A DNA stretch of 39,276 bases, taken from positions 1-39,276 of the forward strand of contig JAAYVH010000078.1 in NCBI GenBank assembly GCA_012517255.1, in the 5' to 3' direction. Positions 19,584 to 27,526 of this stretch are shown here, in pieces (position 1 is the first letter of the stretch; the number at the start of each line of letters is the position of its first letter). Source of the DNA: Chthonomonadales bacterium. Lineage in GTDB: Bacteria; Armatimonadota; Chthonomonadetes; Chthonomonadales; CAJBBX01. The notes beneath the pieces are model-generated. The model saw only the letters and a program-made list of their open reading frames with translations. It was not told the DNA's origin and ran no database searches. The position numbers and the translations under genes were made by a program.

Positions 19584-20530
19584 CTACGCGGCGGCCTCGG
19601 ACCGAGATGGGACACGACGCGCGCTGCCAGAGACGTTCCGAGATACGCGGACTCCTCCACGGACTTGCCATGGGTGAGCCCGTACAGCGCTCCTGCGGCA
19701 AACGCGTCGCCGGCGCCGGTGGTGTCCACCAGAGGCACTGCCTCGGCTGGCGTCAGCGTCACCGTCCCGTTCTGCGCAGCGAGAGCTCCACGGCCGCCCA
19801 GCGTGACAAATGCTGTTCGGCCTGCTGAGCCTAGATGAGCGGCGGCCTGCTCGGCGCTCTCGTGCCCGGACAGGAGCTTGGCCTCTTCTTCATTGCCGAA
19901 TACGATGCTCACGTGATCGGCAAGCAGCCGCCGAAAGTCGTCGCGATGGCGCGTCACGCAGAACGTGTCGGCAAGGCTCATGGCAACAGGCATGTCCAGT
20001 CGCTCCGCCTCGGCGATGGCGGCCATGACCGCTTCCTTCTGCGAGTCGGTGTCCCAGAGGTATCCCGTCACGTACAGACAAACGCTGTTGCGCAGCGCAT
20101 CCAGGTCGAGGTCCGAGGGCGACAGGTTGCGCCCCTCGCCGAGGAACGTACACATGGTCCGCTCTTTGTCCGGGGTGATCAGGACGACGCACAACCCCGT
20201 GGCGCCTTCTCCGGCTGGCACACTGGGATGAACGCCCGCCTGGCTGAGCGACTCACGGTAGGCGGGTCCGAAATCGTCTCGCCCGACCCGGCTGGTGAAA
20301 CAGGCGCTCCCTCCCAGGGATGCGATCCCGATGGTGGTATTGGCGCCCGAACCACCCGCGGCCTGGTTAACGATGCGGGACCGGATCCTGGCCACGAGCG
20401 CGGCATGCTGATCGGAGTTGACGAGGTGCATCCCTCCCGGTTTCAGACCAAGCTCTTCGAGGAGGCCGGGGTCTGCCTCCGCCTGCAGATCGAAGAGGGC
20501 GTTGCACATCGCGAACACATCAAAGCGCAT
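19580..20530 (-). CDS. PfkB-family carbohydrate/nucleoside kinase (adenosine-kinase-like)
   Basis: A 316-residue ribokinase-family enzyme that phosphorylates a sugar or nucleoside hydroxyl with ATP. It shows AGGSGANTTIGIASLGG (substrate region), VGRDDFGPAYRESL, NEEEAKLLSG, and the C-terminal signature DTTGAGDAFAAGAL, whose GAGD aspartate is the catalytic base. The N-terminal MRFDVFAMCNALFDL and the later pattern most resemble the adenosine-kinase branch, but substrate cannot be fixed by reading. The start at 20530 is supported by GGAG 6 nt upstream. Four bases (CTAG, 19580-19583) are shared with the convergent mtaB stop. It is divergent from the Spo0M-like gene across 106 nt. Confidence 0.85.
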   Translation of the reverse strand: MRFDVFAMCNALFDLQAEADPGLLEELGLKPGGMHLVNSDQHAALVARIRSRIVNQAAGGSGANTTIGIASLGGSACFTSRVGRDDFGPAYRESLSQAGVHPSVPAGEGATGLCVVLITPDKERTMCTFLGEGRNLSPSDLDLDALRNSVCLYVTGYLWDTDSQKEAVMAAIAEAERLDMPVAMSLADTFCVTRHRDDFRRLLADHVSIVFGNEEEAKLLSGHESAEQAAAHLGSAGRTAFVTLGGRGALAAQNGTVTLTPAEAVPLVDTTGAGDAFAAGALYGLTHGKSVEESAYLGTSLAARVVSHLGPRPPRS

Positions 20531-20636
20531 GATAGGCTCCATAGAAGGTTCGTCACGAATGACGTCAGCGCAATGGCGCAGGAGTCCGCCGAGCGCATGC
20601 ATAATCATGACACATGGCAACGCGGAGGTGCACAGG

Positions 20637-21449
20637 GTGTTCTCTCGTCTAGGTGCGATGCTCGGCATGGGGTCGGCGACGGTCGAAATCGCCTTGCCGT
20701 CAGCGCAGGTCTTCAGGGGTTCGGACATAGCGGGATCGGTGGTGCTCATGGGAGGGCGAGTCTCCCAGCGAGTGCGTTTGGTGACCGCCGACCTCTACGA
20801 GTACTGGATCCGTGGCCACGGCAAGAACCGGCGGTATTATCAGCGCCGGCACGAGCGGCTGGTTCTCGCGGAGTATCTGCCCGTCGATCCGAACTTCGAG
20901 CAGCAGTTTGCGTTTCGATTCAGGGTCCCCGACGATGCTCGCTGTACGCGCCGGCGGGAAGGCTGGGAAGTGCGCGTGGAGGCTCACATACCGTGGTCGG
21001 TGGACTCGCGTGCAAGCGCACCCATCAGGGTCATTCCTCATGCTGAGATCCTCGCCGTGCAGCGAGCGACGCGGGACTGGCTCAAGTTTCAGCCGCTGGA
21101 ATGGTATGGTTCGGGCGCCGAGGTCTACTACAACTTCCGCGCTCCGAATGAGATGCGTGAAGTGCTGGATGGTCTGGCGCTGCGCATCAGCGTGACCGAT
21201 GACATGGTGGAGGTGAAAGCGGAGTTCAATAAGCAGGAGCGCACGATGCGAGAGAGACTGGGTTCTCTGGTGGGCGCAGACCGGGAGCGGGTCGGCATCA
21301 CCATTCCGCGGGCCGAGTTGCTCTCGAAGCGCGGAACGCCGCTGCCCGCTGGAGCCTACCCGCACATGGCGGCGCTGCTGCAGCGGATCGGCATTGTCCC
21401 GCCTCCGCCGCCAGTGGCCGTGCAGAGTACCGGAGGAAGTGAAGGATGA
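20637..21449 (+). CDS. Spo0M-like (arrestin-fold) protein
   Basis: A 270-residue protein whose start, FSRLGAMLGMGSATVEI, followed by a beta-rich arrestin-like N-domain (FRGSDIAGSVVLMGGRVSQRV), matches the Spo0M family named for the Bacillus sporulation-control protein. The family occurs well outside spore formers and its biochemical role is not settled; a scaffold or trafficking role is proposed by the arrestin fold. The GTG at 20637 is selected because GGAGG (20624-20628) lies 8 nt before it and it opens directly with the family N-terminus. The last residues are Pro-rich (GIVPPPPPVAVQ). It overlaps the aldo/keto reductase start by 4 bp (ATGA), so the two are co-translated. Confidence 0.78.
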   Translation: MFSRLGAMLGMGSATVEIALPSAQVFRGSDIAGSVVLMGGRVSQRVRLVTADLYEYWIRGHGKNRRYYQRRHERLVLAEYLPVDPNFEQQFAFRFRVPDDARCTRRREGWEVRVEAHIPWSVDSRASAPIRVIPHAEILAVQRATRDWLKFQPLEWYGSGAEVYYNFRAPNEMREVLDGLALRISVTDDMVEVKAEFNKQERTMRERLGSLVGADRERVGITIPRAELLSKRGTPLPAGAYPHMAALLQRIGIVPPPPPVAVQSTGGSEG

Positions 21450-22402
21450 TCGAAAAGCGCAAGCTTGGCAAGCAGGGACCCGAACTCACAACCGTGGGCT
21501 TCGGCGCTTGGGCGGCGGGCGGCCCATGGCATTTTGGATGGGGACCGCAGGATGACAGCGAGTCGATGGCCGCCATCCACCGCGCGATTGAGCTCGGAGT
21601 GAACTGGATCGACACCGCAGCGGTCTACGGCTGGGGACACTCGGAAGAGGTGGTCGGGAAGGCTCTCGAAGGCATCAGCCGTGATGAAGTCTACGTTGCC
21701 ACCAAGTGCGGGCGGGTGAAGGGCGACGGCGACGTGCCGGAGGGCGATCTGCGGCCGGAGAGCATTCGTCGCCAGCTGGAGGCGAGCCTCCGCAACCTGC
21801 GCATGGACACGGTGGACCTCTATCAGATCCACTGGCCCGACACGACTACCGGAACTCCCATTGAGGAATCATGGGCGGCCATGGCCCGACTGCAGGATGA
21901 GGGCAAGGTGCGGTGGATCGGCGTCAGCAACTTCGATGTGTCTCTGATGGAGCGTTGCGAGGCCATCCGGCACGTGGACTCCTTGCAGCCGCCATACAGT
22001 CTGCTGCGGCGCGAGATCGAGGCCGAGATCCTTCCATGGTGCCTGCACAACGGAACGGGCGTCGTCTGCTACAGCCCCATGCAGGCGGGAATACTGTCGG
22101 GTTCGTTCAGTCTGGACAGGGTTGCGCCGGATGACTGGCGTCGCCGAAATCCGATCTACCAGGAGCCGGCGCTGTCGAGGAATCTGGCGTTCGTGGAAAG
22201 ACTGCGTCCCATCGCTGCACGCTACGGCAAGACCGTCGGCCAGCTCGCGGTTGCGTGGGTCCTGGCCAATCCTGCGGTAACGTCCGCGATCGTCGGTGCG
22301 CGTCGTCCTGCTCAGGTCGAACAGAACGTCGGGGCTATGGGGTGGACGCTGAGCGACGACATTCTGAAGGAAATTGACGAAGCCTACGCTGCGACAGCCT
22401 GA
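21446..22402 (+). CDS. Aldo/keto reductase
   Basis: A 318-residue NADPH-dependent oxidoreductase with the (beta/alpha)8 AKR fold. The catalytic tetrad is visible: Asp56 and Tyr61 in WIDTAAVYGWG, Lys87 in VATKCGR, and His129 in YQIHWPD. The cofactor-binding segment near the end is AIVGARRPAQVEQNVGA. It resembles bacterial AKRs acting on sugars or small aldehydes; the substrate is unknown. GGAGGAAGTGAAGG precedes the ATG, and the start overlaps the Spo0M-like stop. The 3' end overlaps the convergent macro-like gene by 19 bp. Confidence 0.93.
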   Translation: MIEKRKLGKQGPELTTVGFGAWAAGGPWHFGWGPQDDSESMAAIHRAIELGVNWIDTAAVYGWGHSEEVVGKALEGISRDEVYVATKCGRVKGDGDVPEGDLRPESIRRQLEASLRNLRMDTVDLYQIHWPDTTTGTPIEESWAAMARLQDEGKVRWIGVSNFDVSLMERCEAIRHVDSLQPPYSLLRREIEAEILPWCLHNGTGVVCYSPMQAGILSGSFSLDRVAPDDWRRRNPIYQEPALSRNLAFVERLRPIAARYGKTVGQLAVAWVLANPAVTSAIVGARRPAQVEQNVGAMGWTLSDDILKEIDEAYAATA

Positions 22403-23079
22403 TGGGTCTCCCTGGCCCGAAGGAGGTGGGACCGGTAGATCTCGGCGGCCAGGGGATCTCGCACCCACAGTCGCACTACGGGCACCCTGCCGGATAGCGC
22501 CAAAGCCGAGGACGTCAGAGAGTCGGCAATGCGCGTGGTCTCGGCGCGTCGGACGTGTTCCGATACACCCCGGGGCTGCCGCATGAGGTCAGGCGTCCAG
22601 TCAGGGATCGTGACGGAGCTTGCCGGAAGCTCGGCTGCGAGGGCGACCGAGCGCATGAGAGCGTCGCGCATCCATTCGGCGGCGTACTGCTTGGATGGGT
22701 TCATCACGACCGCCAGCGCGGCCCGCTTGAAGCGGTAGCGGGCGCCGGCGACGAGCACGGCGTCACCCACCGGCCTGGGCGCCGCATGGTCAGCCTCTCG
22801 CTGGGCCATGTCAGCGGTAACGCCTCGCACCCACAATGCCGACCCCGCGATAAGCTTCAGGTCGGTTGAGACGGGTACGACCACGACGTCGGTAGGTCGC
22901 GGCAACGTGCGCGAGTGCCACAGCTCAAAGAGCGTGCCATCTTGCCGGAACTGGAGCACAGGACGCCTGGATCTGGCCTCCCAGAGGATGGCAAGGACCA
23001 CCAGCCCGATCGGGATTGCGGCGATGCCTGCGCCTATCCAAATCCAGAGTGGAACAGCGGCAAGATGCACCTGACTCAT
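22384..23079 (-). CDS. Membrane-anchored macro-domain-like protein
   Basis: A 231-residue protein with one N-terminal membrane helix (WIWIGAGIAAIPIGLVVLAILW), then a cytoplasmic domain. The domain reads like a divergent macro (ADP-ribose-binding) fold: TDVVVVPVSTDLKL sits where DAIVNAAN is usual; PVGDAVLVAGARYRFKRAALAVVMN mirrors the GxA(x)TxGY...VIH segment; EWMRDALMRSVALAAELPASSVTIPDW mirrors the CYRNSLELA...AFPAISTG helix and strand; VPVVRLWVRDPLAAEIYRSHL mirrors the final strand and helix. The usual Asn-Asn and glycine-rich ADP-ribose loops are poorly kept, so it may bind another ligand or none. The start at 23079 follows GGAGG by 11 nt. The assignment is from pattern only. Confidence 0.6.
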   Translation of the reverse strand: MSQVHLAAVPLWIWIGAGIAAIPIGLVVLAILWEARSRRPVLQFRQDGTLFELWHSRTLPRPTDVVVVPVSTDLKLIAGSALWVRGVTADMAQREADHAAPRPVGDAVLVAGARYRFKRAALAVVMNPSKQYAAEWMRDALMRSVALAAELPASSVTIPDWTPDLMRQPRGVSEHVRRAETTRIADSLTSSALALSGRVPVVRLWVRDPLAAEIYRSHLLRARETHQAVAA

Positions 23080-23106
23080 AGACGACACGTCCTCCAGAAT
23101 GGGAAT

Positions 23107-23137
23107 GCGGCCCGGATCGGCCAGCAATCCGGGCCGC
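23107..23137 (-). terminator. Hairpin after the MFS nucleoside-type carrier
   Basis: A perfect 11-bp GC-rich stem (GCGGCCCGGAT at 23107-23117 and ATCCGGGCCGC at 23127-23137) with a 9-nt loop lies between the stop of the MFS gene at 23148 and the start of the macro-like gene at 23079. Read on the minus strand it is followed by ATTCCCATTC. It probably ends or attenuates transcription from the MFS gene into the macro-like gene. Confidence 0.6.
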
Positions 23138-23147
23138 CCGTTGCCCC

Positions 23148-24380
23148 CTAAGCCGATTCCAGCGCTTCGCCGGAGCTCGCGGGCTCGCGGAACAGCGCAG
23201 CGAAGATCAGCAGGATCACGCCTGCCGCAATGCATGGAATCAACCATACGTTCTGCCACTGCACAGTTTCGCCCACGGTGTTCGACTTGACGATGTAGCC
23301 TGCCACCTGAGCGCCTATTAGCATGCCGATGCCTTGCGTGACCAGCACCAGAAAGCCCTGTGCTTGCGCCCTGATCTTCACCGACGCGACACGATCGACG
23401 TAGATCTGTCCCGTGACGAAGAAGAAGTCGTAGCAGATGCCGTGCAGCAGGATACCCAGCATCACCAGCGCCATGACGTGGTTGGTGGATGCGGCTGCGA
23501 AGAAGCCATAGCGCGCAACCCAGGCGAACATGCCGATCAACAGCATCCACTTCACGCCGAGCCTGGCGAAGCAGAGCGGCATTACGAGCATGAAGAAGAT
23601 CTCGGACATCTGGCCGAAGGACATGTTGAAGGCAGGATCCGCTACCCCGAGCGACTTCACAAACACGGGCGCGAAGCTGTAGTAGGCGGCCAGCGGAATG
23701 CAGATCAAGAACGAACTGGCCATGAACACGGCGAACGCGGGCTGCTTCAGCAGCGCCAACGAGTCCAGACCCAGAATGTCACGCACATTCGCCTTCTGAC
23801 CGGCCGACGGAGCCGGCGTGTGAGGCAACGTCACGCTGTAGAGGCCCAGCAGGATCGCGGCGGCTCCCGCGACATGAAACTGGGCTGGCAGCGTGTCGGC
23901 GTGCAGGAGCTTGCTGACCACGATGTTGGCCACGATCCATCCGATCGTGCCGAATACGCGCACCATGGGGAACTGCTTCTGCGGGTTGTCCATGTGGTGA
24001 AACGCCAGCGTATTGGTCAGTCCCAGCGTGGGCAAATAGCATAGCGTGTGCAGCAGCAGCATTCCAAGGAAGAGCTGCGGATTGCCCGCCCCGACGGCCG
24101 GCGCGAGCACCAGTGCAATGCCTCCGATGATGTGCAGAACGGCCAGCACCCGCTCTGTCGCGAAGAATCGATCGGCGACGATGCCGAGGAAGAAGGGGGA
24201 TACGATGGCCGCGATCGGACACAGCGAATAGGCCCAAGCGATCTTGTCGGTCATACCGTTTGCGCCCATGTAGTTGCCCACGGTCACGTACCATGCGCCC
24301 CACACGAAGAACTGCAAGAACATCATCACCGATAGGCGCGCACCCGTTCCGGCGTAGGCGGGTTTGTCTGACTGGCTCAT
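23148..24380 (-). CDS. MFS transporter, nucleoside:proton symporter-like (NupG family)
   Basis: A 410-residue carrier with about 12 membrane spans. The N-terminus RLSVMMFLQFFVWGAWYVTVGNYM and the spans SPFFLGIVADRFFATERVLAVLHIIGG, LCYLPTLGLTNTLAFHHM and FPMVRVFGTIGWIVANIVVS are characteristic of the NupG/XapB nucleoside-uptake branch and its relatives in sugar-degrading environmental bacteria. Uptake of nucleosides is the best guess; sugar or glycoside import is possible given the glycosidases nearby. The start at 24380 has AAGGAG 7 nt before it. A hairpin at 24397-24443 lies just upstream and one at 23107-23137 downstream. Confidence 0.8.
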   Translation of the reverse strand: MSQSDKPAYAGTGARLSVMMFLQFFVWGAWYVTVGNYMGANGMTDKIAWAYSLCPIAAIVSPFFLGIVADRFFATERVLAVLHIIGGIALVLAPAVGAGNPQLFLGMLLLHTLCYLPTLGLTNTLAFHHMDNPQKQFPMVRVFGTIGWIVANIVVSKLLHADTLPAQFHVAGAAAILLGLYSVTLPHTPAPSAGQKANVRDILGLDSLALLKQPAFAVFMASSFLICIPLAAYYSFAPVFVKSLGVADPAFNMSFGQMSEIFFMLVMPLCFARLGVKWMLLIGMFAWVARYGFFAAASTNHVMALVMLGILLHGICYDFFFVTGQIYVDRVASVKIRAQAQGFLVLVTQGIGMLIGAQVAGYIVKSNTVGETVQWQNVWLIPCIAAGVILLIFAALFREPASSGEALESA

Positions 24381-24396
24381 GCGCCTGCTCCTTAGC

Positions 24397-24443
24397 GCCA
24401 ACCGGGTGTTCTCATGCCATGCACAGGGCCTTCTCCGGTTGGC
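24397..24443 (-). terminator. Inverted repeat at the end of the pyr operon
   Basis: A perfect 9-bp inverted repeat (GCCAACCGG, 24397-24405; CCGGTTGGC, 24435-24443) with a 29-nt loop starts right after the stop codon of the last pyr-operon gene (24445 side) and ends shortly before the ribosome binding site of the next MFS gene. It has no T-run. It could be a weak terminator or an operator for the downstream transporter. Confidence 0.45.
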
Positions 24444-24444
24444 A

Positions 24445-25776
24445 TCATTGTGTTATGGCACGCGAATCGGGCGTGCAGACATCGTATTCGTCAGGGCCAG
24501 CGGCCGTTCCTGCGTTCGAATCGCTGCCTGCATCGTCGGAGCGGAAATCGCAGGAGTAGGCGAGCAGTTCGGGTGACCGTTTGGCCACGATGCCGACGGC
24601 AATGATGCAGCCGATGCCGCCGGTGATCACCGAGAAGGGAGCGCTGGTCAGCTCAGCCACCAGCCCCGCTTCGAGGTTGCCGAGTTGCGGGCCGCCCATC
24701 ACGAAGACTATATTGGCGGCGGTCATGCGCCCGCGCATGTAGTCCGGCGTGATGAGCTGTCGTATGGTCTGCCGAAGGATCGTGCTGATGGTATCCGAGG
24801 CGCCCACGGCGCATAGCGCAACCCAGGTCAGCCAGAACCAGCGGGAAGCGCCGAACAGAATAGTAGCGCCGCCGTAGCACGCAACGGCCCAGAGGATCGT
24901 GCGGCCCTGTCTGCCCACCGATGGGCGCATCGCCATGAACCAGCCCGCAGCCATCGCTCCGACGCTCTCGGCGGCCCAGAGCGCCCCGTAGCCGCGCGCG
25001 TCAACCTTGAGGATGTCAGCCGCAAAGATAGGCAGCAGGGCGGATGCCGAGCTGAAGAACGTGGCGACAAAGTCAAGGATCATGGTCCACGCAAGGACCG
25101 GCGTGCGGAAAATGAAGCGAAAACCTTCGAACGCTGCGCGGAGGCTGCGATCTGCTTGCTCCTCGGAGTTGGGCTGCGTGGGATAGGACGGTATCGCCAG
25201 CAGGGCGCCGATGACTGCAAGAAAAGAGGCGGCATTGGCCCAGTAGGTGGCCGCGAGGTTGCCATAGCCAATGAGCATGCCTGCCAGCGTCGGTCCAACG
25301 ATGCCTGCGATCTGATGCGATATGGACGTGAGAGACACGGCATTGGTGAAGTGCTCTCGCGGAACAAGGTTCGGAACAAGTGACTGGCGGGCAGGATTGG
25401 CGAAGGCTGCGAGAGCCGCTCCCGATGCGACGAGAACGTAGATAGCGGCTGGCGTGACCCGTCCGTAGTGCGTCAGGAAACCGAGGAGGACCGCCGTCAG
25501 ACCCATGAGCGACTGGGTCACCAGCAGAATCCGACGTCTGTCTCGCGCGTCGGCCAGCGCGCCTCCTGCAAACGAGCACGTCGCAATGGCGATGAGCCTC
25601 CACAGACCAAGGAGCCCCAGGGCGGCAGCCGAGCCGGTCAGGCTGTGAAGGTGCCAGAGGATAGCCGCCTGCTGCATCTGAGTGCCGGCGACGGAAACGC
25701 TCTGTCCGATCCAGAGCAGACGGAAATCACGCGACCGAAGCGCCGGAAACCTGTCGTAGACCGGCGCCGAACTCAT
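24445..25776 (-). CDS. MFS exporter (EntS/MFS_3-like)
   Basis: A 443-residue major facilitator protein with about 12 spans. The opening FPALRSRDFRLLWIGQSVSVAGTQMQQAAILWHLHSLTGSA and the loop GGALADARDRRRILLVTQ (motif A-like) are typical of the MFS_3 branch that contains the enterobactin exporter EntS and many drug/metabolite exporters. Its start overlaps the pyrD stop by 4 bp, making it the last gene of the pyrK-hydrolase-pyrD operon. An exporter in a pyrimidine operon is unusual; the substrate cannot be inferred. The tail is acidic and polar (SDDAGSDSNAGTAAGPDEYD). Confidence 0.85.
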   Translation of the reverse strand: MSSAPVYDRFPALRSRDFRLLWIGQSVSVAGTQMQQAAILWHLHSLTGSAAALGLLGLWRLIAIATCSFAGGALADARDRRRILLVTQSLMGLTAVLLGFLTHYGRVTPAAIYVLVASGAALAAFANPARQSLVPNLVPREHFTNAVSLTSISHQIAGIVGPTLAGMLIGYGNLAATYWANAASFLAVIGALLAIPSYPTQPNSEEQADRSLRAAFEGFRFIFRTPVLAWTMILDFVATFFSSASALLPIFAADILKVDARGYGALWAAESVGAMAAGWFMAMRPSVGRQGRTILWAVACYGGATILFGASRWFWLTWVALCAVGASDTISTILRQTIRQLITPDYMRGRMTAANIVFVMGGPQLGNLEAGLVAELTSAPFSVITGGIGCIIAVGIVAKRSPELLAYSCDFRSDDAGSDSNAGTAAGPDEYDVCTPDSRAITQ

Positions 25777-26693
25777 ACGGCCGGCTGGACCCTGCCGATG
25801 ATGTCGGTGACCGACGCGAGCTCTCTCTCCTCAAGGTACTTCTCGATTCCTGCGATGACATCAACGGCTGCACGTGGATGGACGAAGTTCACTGTGCCCA
25901 ACGCAACGGCGGATGCGCCCGCCAACAGAAACTCGATGGCATCGGTCGCATCGAAGATGCCGCCCATACCGATGATGGGCGCCTTGACGGCCTGGGCGAC
26001 GCGCCATACCGCAAGCAGGGCCAGCGGCTTAATGCAGGGCCCCGACAGACCTCCCGTGCGATTGGCGAGGCGAAACCGCCCAGTGCGAGCGTCGATGGCG
26101 GTGCCCACGTAGGTGTTGACAAGCGACAACGCATCGGCTCCCGCTTCGACGGCGGCTCGAGCGATCAGGGCGATGTCAGTTACGTTGGGAGAGAGCTTTG
26201 CGATGACGGGGAGCCTGGTGCGTGCTCGGACGTCGCCGATGACCTGATGCGTCAGGGTGGGATCCACGCCGAACTCGATGCCGCCGCAAGCCTGGTTGGG
26301 GCACGAGATGTTCACTTCAAGGGCAGAGACTCCCGGAACCTGGTCGAGGCGCTCGGCAAGGGTCCGAAAGTCCTCGATGTTGTCGGCAGCGATGTTGACG
26401 ATCACCGGGCAATCGAACCGCCTGAGGTACGGCATCTTCTCAGCGATGAAGGCCTCCACTCCCGGGTTCTGGAGGCCGATGGCGTTGAGCATTCCGGCCG
26501 CGGTCTCCACGGTTCGGGGCATGGGATTGCCTCGTCGCGGCTGTACCGTGACTGCCTTCACCGTGATGGCGCCCAGAATGCCAAGGTCATAGAATCCTGC
26601 CCACTCGCTGCCGAAACCGAACGTCCCGGAAGCCGTGAGGACGGGGTTCTTCAGGCGGAGCGGACCAAGGCTCACCGACAGGTCGGGCTTCAC
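25773..26693 (-). CDS. pyrD: Dihydroorotate dehydrogenase, class 1B catalytic subunit
   Basis: Oxidises dihydroorotate to orotate, the fourth step of pyrimidine synthesis, with FMN. The 306-residue protein starts LSVSLGPLRLKNPVLTASGTFGFG and shows TVKAVT (Lys46, FMN), NAIGLQNPG, VNISCPN with the active-site Cys131 that replaces the Ser of class 2 enzymes, KLSPNVTDI, SLVNTYVGTAID and the FMN-phosphate loop IGMGGI. A cytosolic class 1B enzyme needs PyrK to pass electrons to NAD, and pyrK lies two genes upstream. There is no ferredoxin-type 4Fe-4S extension, so it is not the PreA dihydropyrimidine dehydrogenase. It overlaps the preceding and following genes by 4 bp each. Confidence 0.95.
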   Translation of the reverse strand: MKPDLSVSLGPLRLKNPVLTASGTFGFGSEWAGFYDLGILGAITVKAVTVQPRRGNPMPRTVETAAGMLNAIGLQNPGVEAFIAEKMPYLRRFDCPVIVNIAADNIEDFRTLAERLDQVPGVSALEVNISCPNQACGGIEFGVDPTLTHQVIGDVRARTRLPVIAKLSPNVTDIALIARAAVEAGADALSLVNTYVGTAIDARTGRFRLANRTGGLSGPCIKPLALLAVWRVAQAVKAPIIGMGGIFDATDAIEFLLAGASAVALGTVNFVHPRAAVDVIAGIEKYLEERELASVTDIIGRVQPAV

Positions 26694-27526
26694 GCTGTCA
26701 GCTCTCCATAGAGCTCAGGCCGGCGGTCGCCGACCGTATCCTGTTCCCAGCAGCCGGGCTCGATGACGATCCGCTTGCGTCGGGCCTTATGAGCGCTGAT
26801 CTCGGCGAAGATGGTTTCCTCGTCGGTCCCGGCCTGCGCGAGAACTTCGCCGGACGGAGCGACGATCTGGCTTTGTCCGATGAACCGCCTGCCGTTCTCG
26901 AAGCCGACTCTGTTCGCAGCGACGATGTAGCAGCCGTTCTCGCGCGCCCTGGCCCGCAGCATGTACGCCGGGGCGCTCTCGGCGCCCTCAGGCCAGTTGG
27001 TGGGCAGGGCGATGACGTCGGCGTGGCGCAGCGCCAGAACGCGCGCAGCCTCCGGGAAGCGAACATCATAGCAGATGAGGGCGCCGAGGTTGAGCCCGCT
27101 CGCATGGAAGACTGGCAGATCGTCTCCTCGTGATACGAAGCGATCCACGCCGAGAACCGGCAGGTGAGTCTTCCGATAGAGGTGCTCCATCTCCTCGGTG
27201 CCCGAGACGACGAGTGCGGAGTTGTAGACGCCGCCATCGGTGGATCGTTCCAGGAACCCCAGAATCCCGACCACGGCGCGTTCGCGGCATGCCGACACGA
27301 ACGGATGCAGCGCGGGATCATCTCGCGGGATCGCCAGCGGCAGCGCATCGTCGAGACTGTCGAAGCAGTAGCCCGAGGTCGTGCACTCAGGAAACACGAT
27401 GAGGCGGGCTCCCTGGTCAGCGGCAGTATGGAGCAATGCCACCGCACGTTGGACGTTCGCCGCGATCTGTCCGATATGGATGTCCATCTGGACAGATGCC
27501 GCCACAAAGGGATCGCTCAGTCCCAC
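26690..27526 (-). CDS. Nitrilase-superfamily carbon-nitrogen hydrolase
   Basis: A 278-residue cytosolic amidase-type enzyme. The catalytic triad is Glu47 (VFPECTTSGY), Lys119 (YRKTHLPV) and Cys152 (GALICYDVRFPE). Later motifs ALPTNWPEGAE, ARARENGCYIVAANRVG and IGQSQIVAPSGEVLAQAG fit the amidase/carbamoylase branches rather than aromatic nitrilases. Candidates include omega-amidase, N-carbamoyl amino-acid hydrolase or a beta-ureidopropionase-like activity; sequence reading cannot decide. It is wedged between pyrK (10-bp overlap) and pyrD (4-bp overlap), so it is co-translated with pyrimidine genes, suggesting a role with carbamoylated or amide intermediates. Confidence 0.88.
   Translation of the reverse strand: MGLSDPFVAASVQMDIHIGQIAANVQRAVALLHTAADQGARLIVFPECTTSGYCFDSLDDALPLAIPRDDPALHPFVSACRERAVVGILGFLERSTDGGVYNSALVVSGTEEMEHLYRKTHLPVLGVDRFVSRGDDLPVFHASGLNLGALICYDVRFPEAARVLALRHADVIALPTNWPEGAESAPAYMLRARARENGCYIVAANRVGFENGRRFIGQSQIVAPSGEVLAQAGTDEETIFAEISAHKARRKRIVIEPGCWEQDTVGDRRPELYGELTA

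Noticed and set aside
19835-21046. Plus-strand open frame of about 400 codons opposite the PfkB kinase
   Set aside because: It covers the clear antisense PfkB gene and then the Spo0M-like gene in a wrong frame; no family motif is visible.
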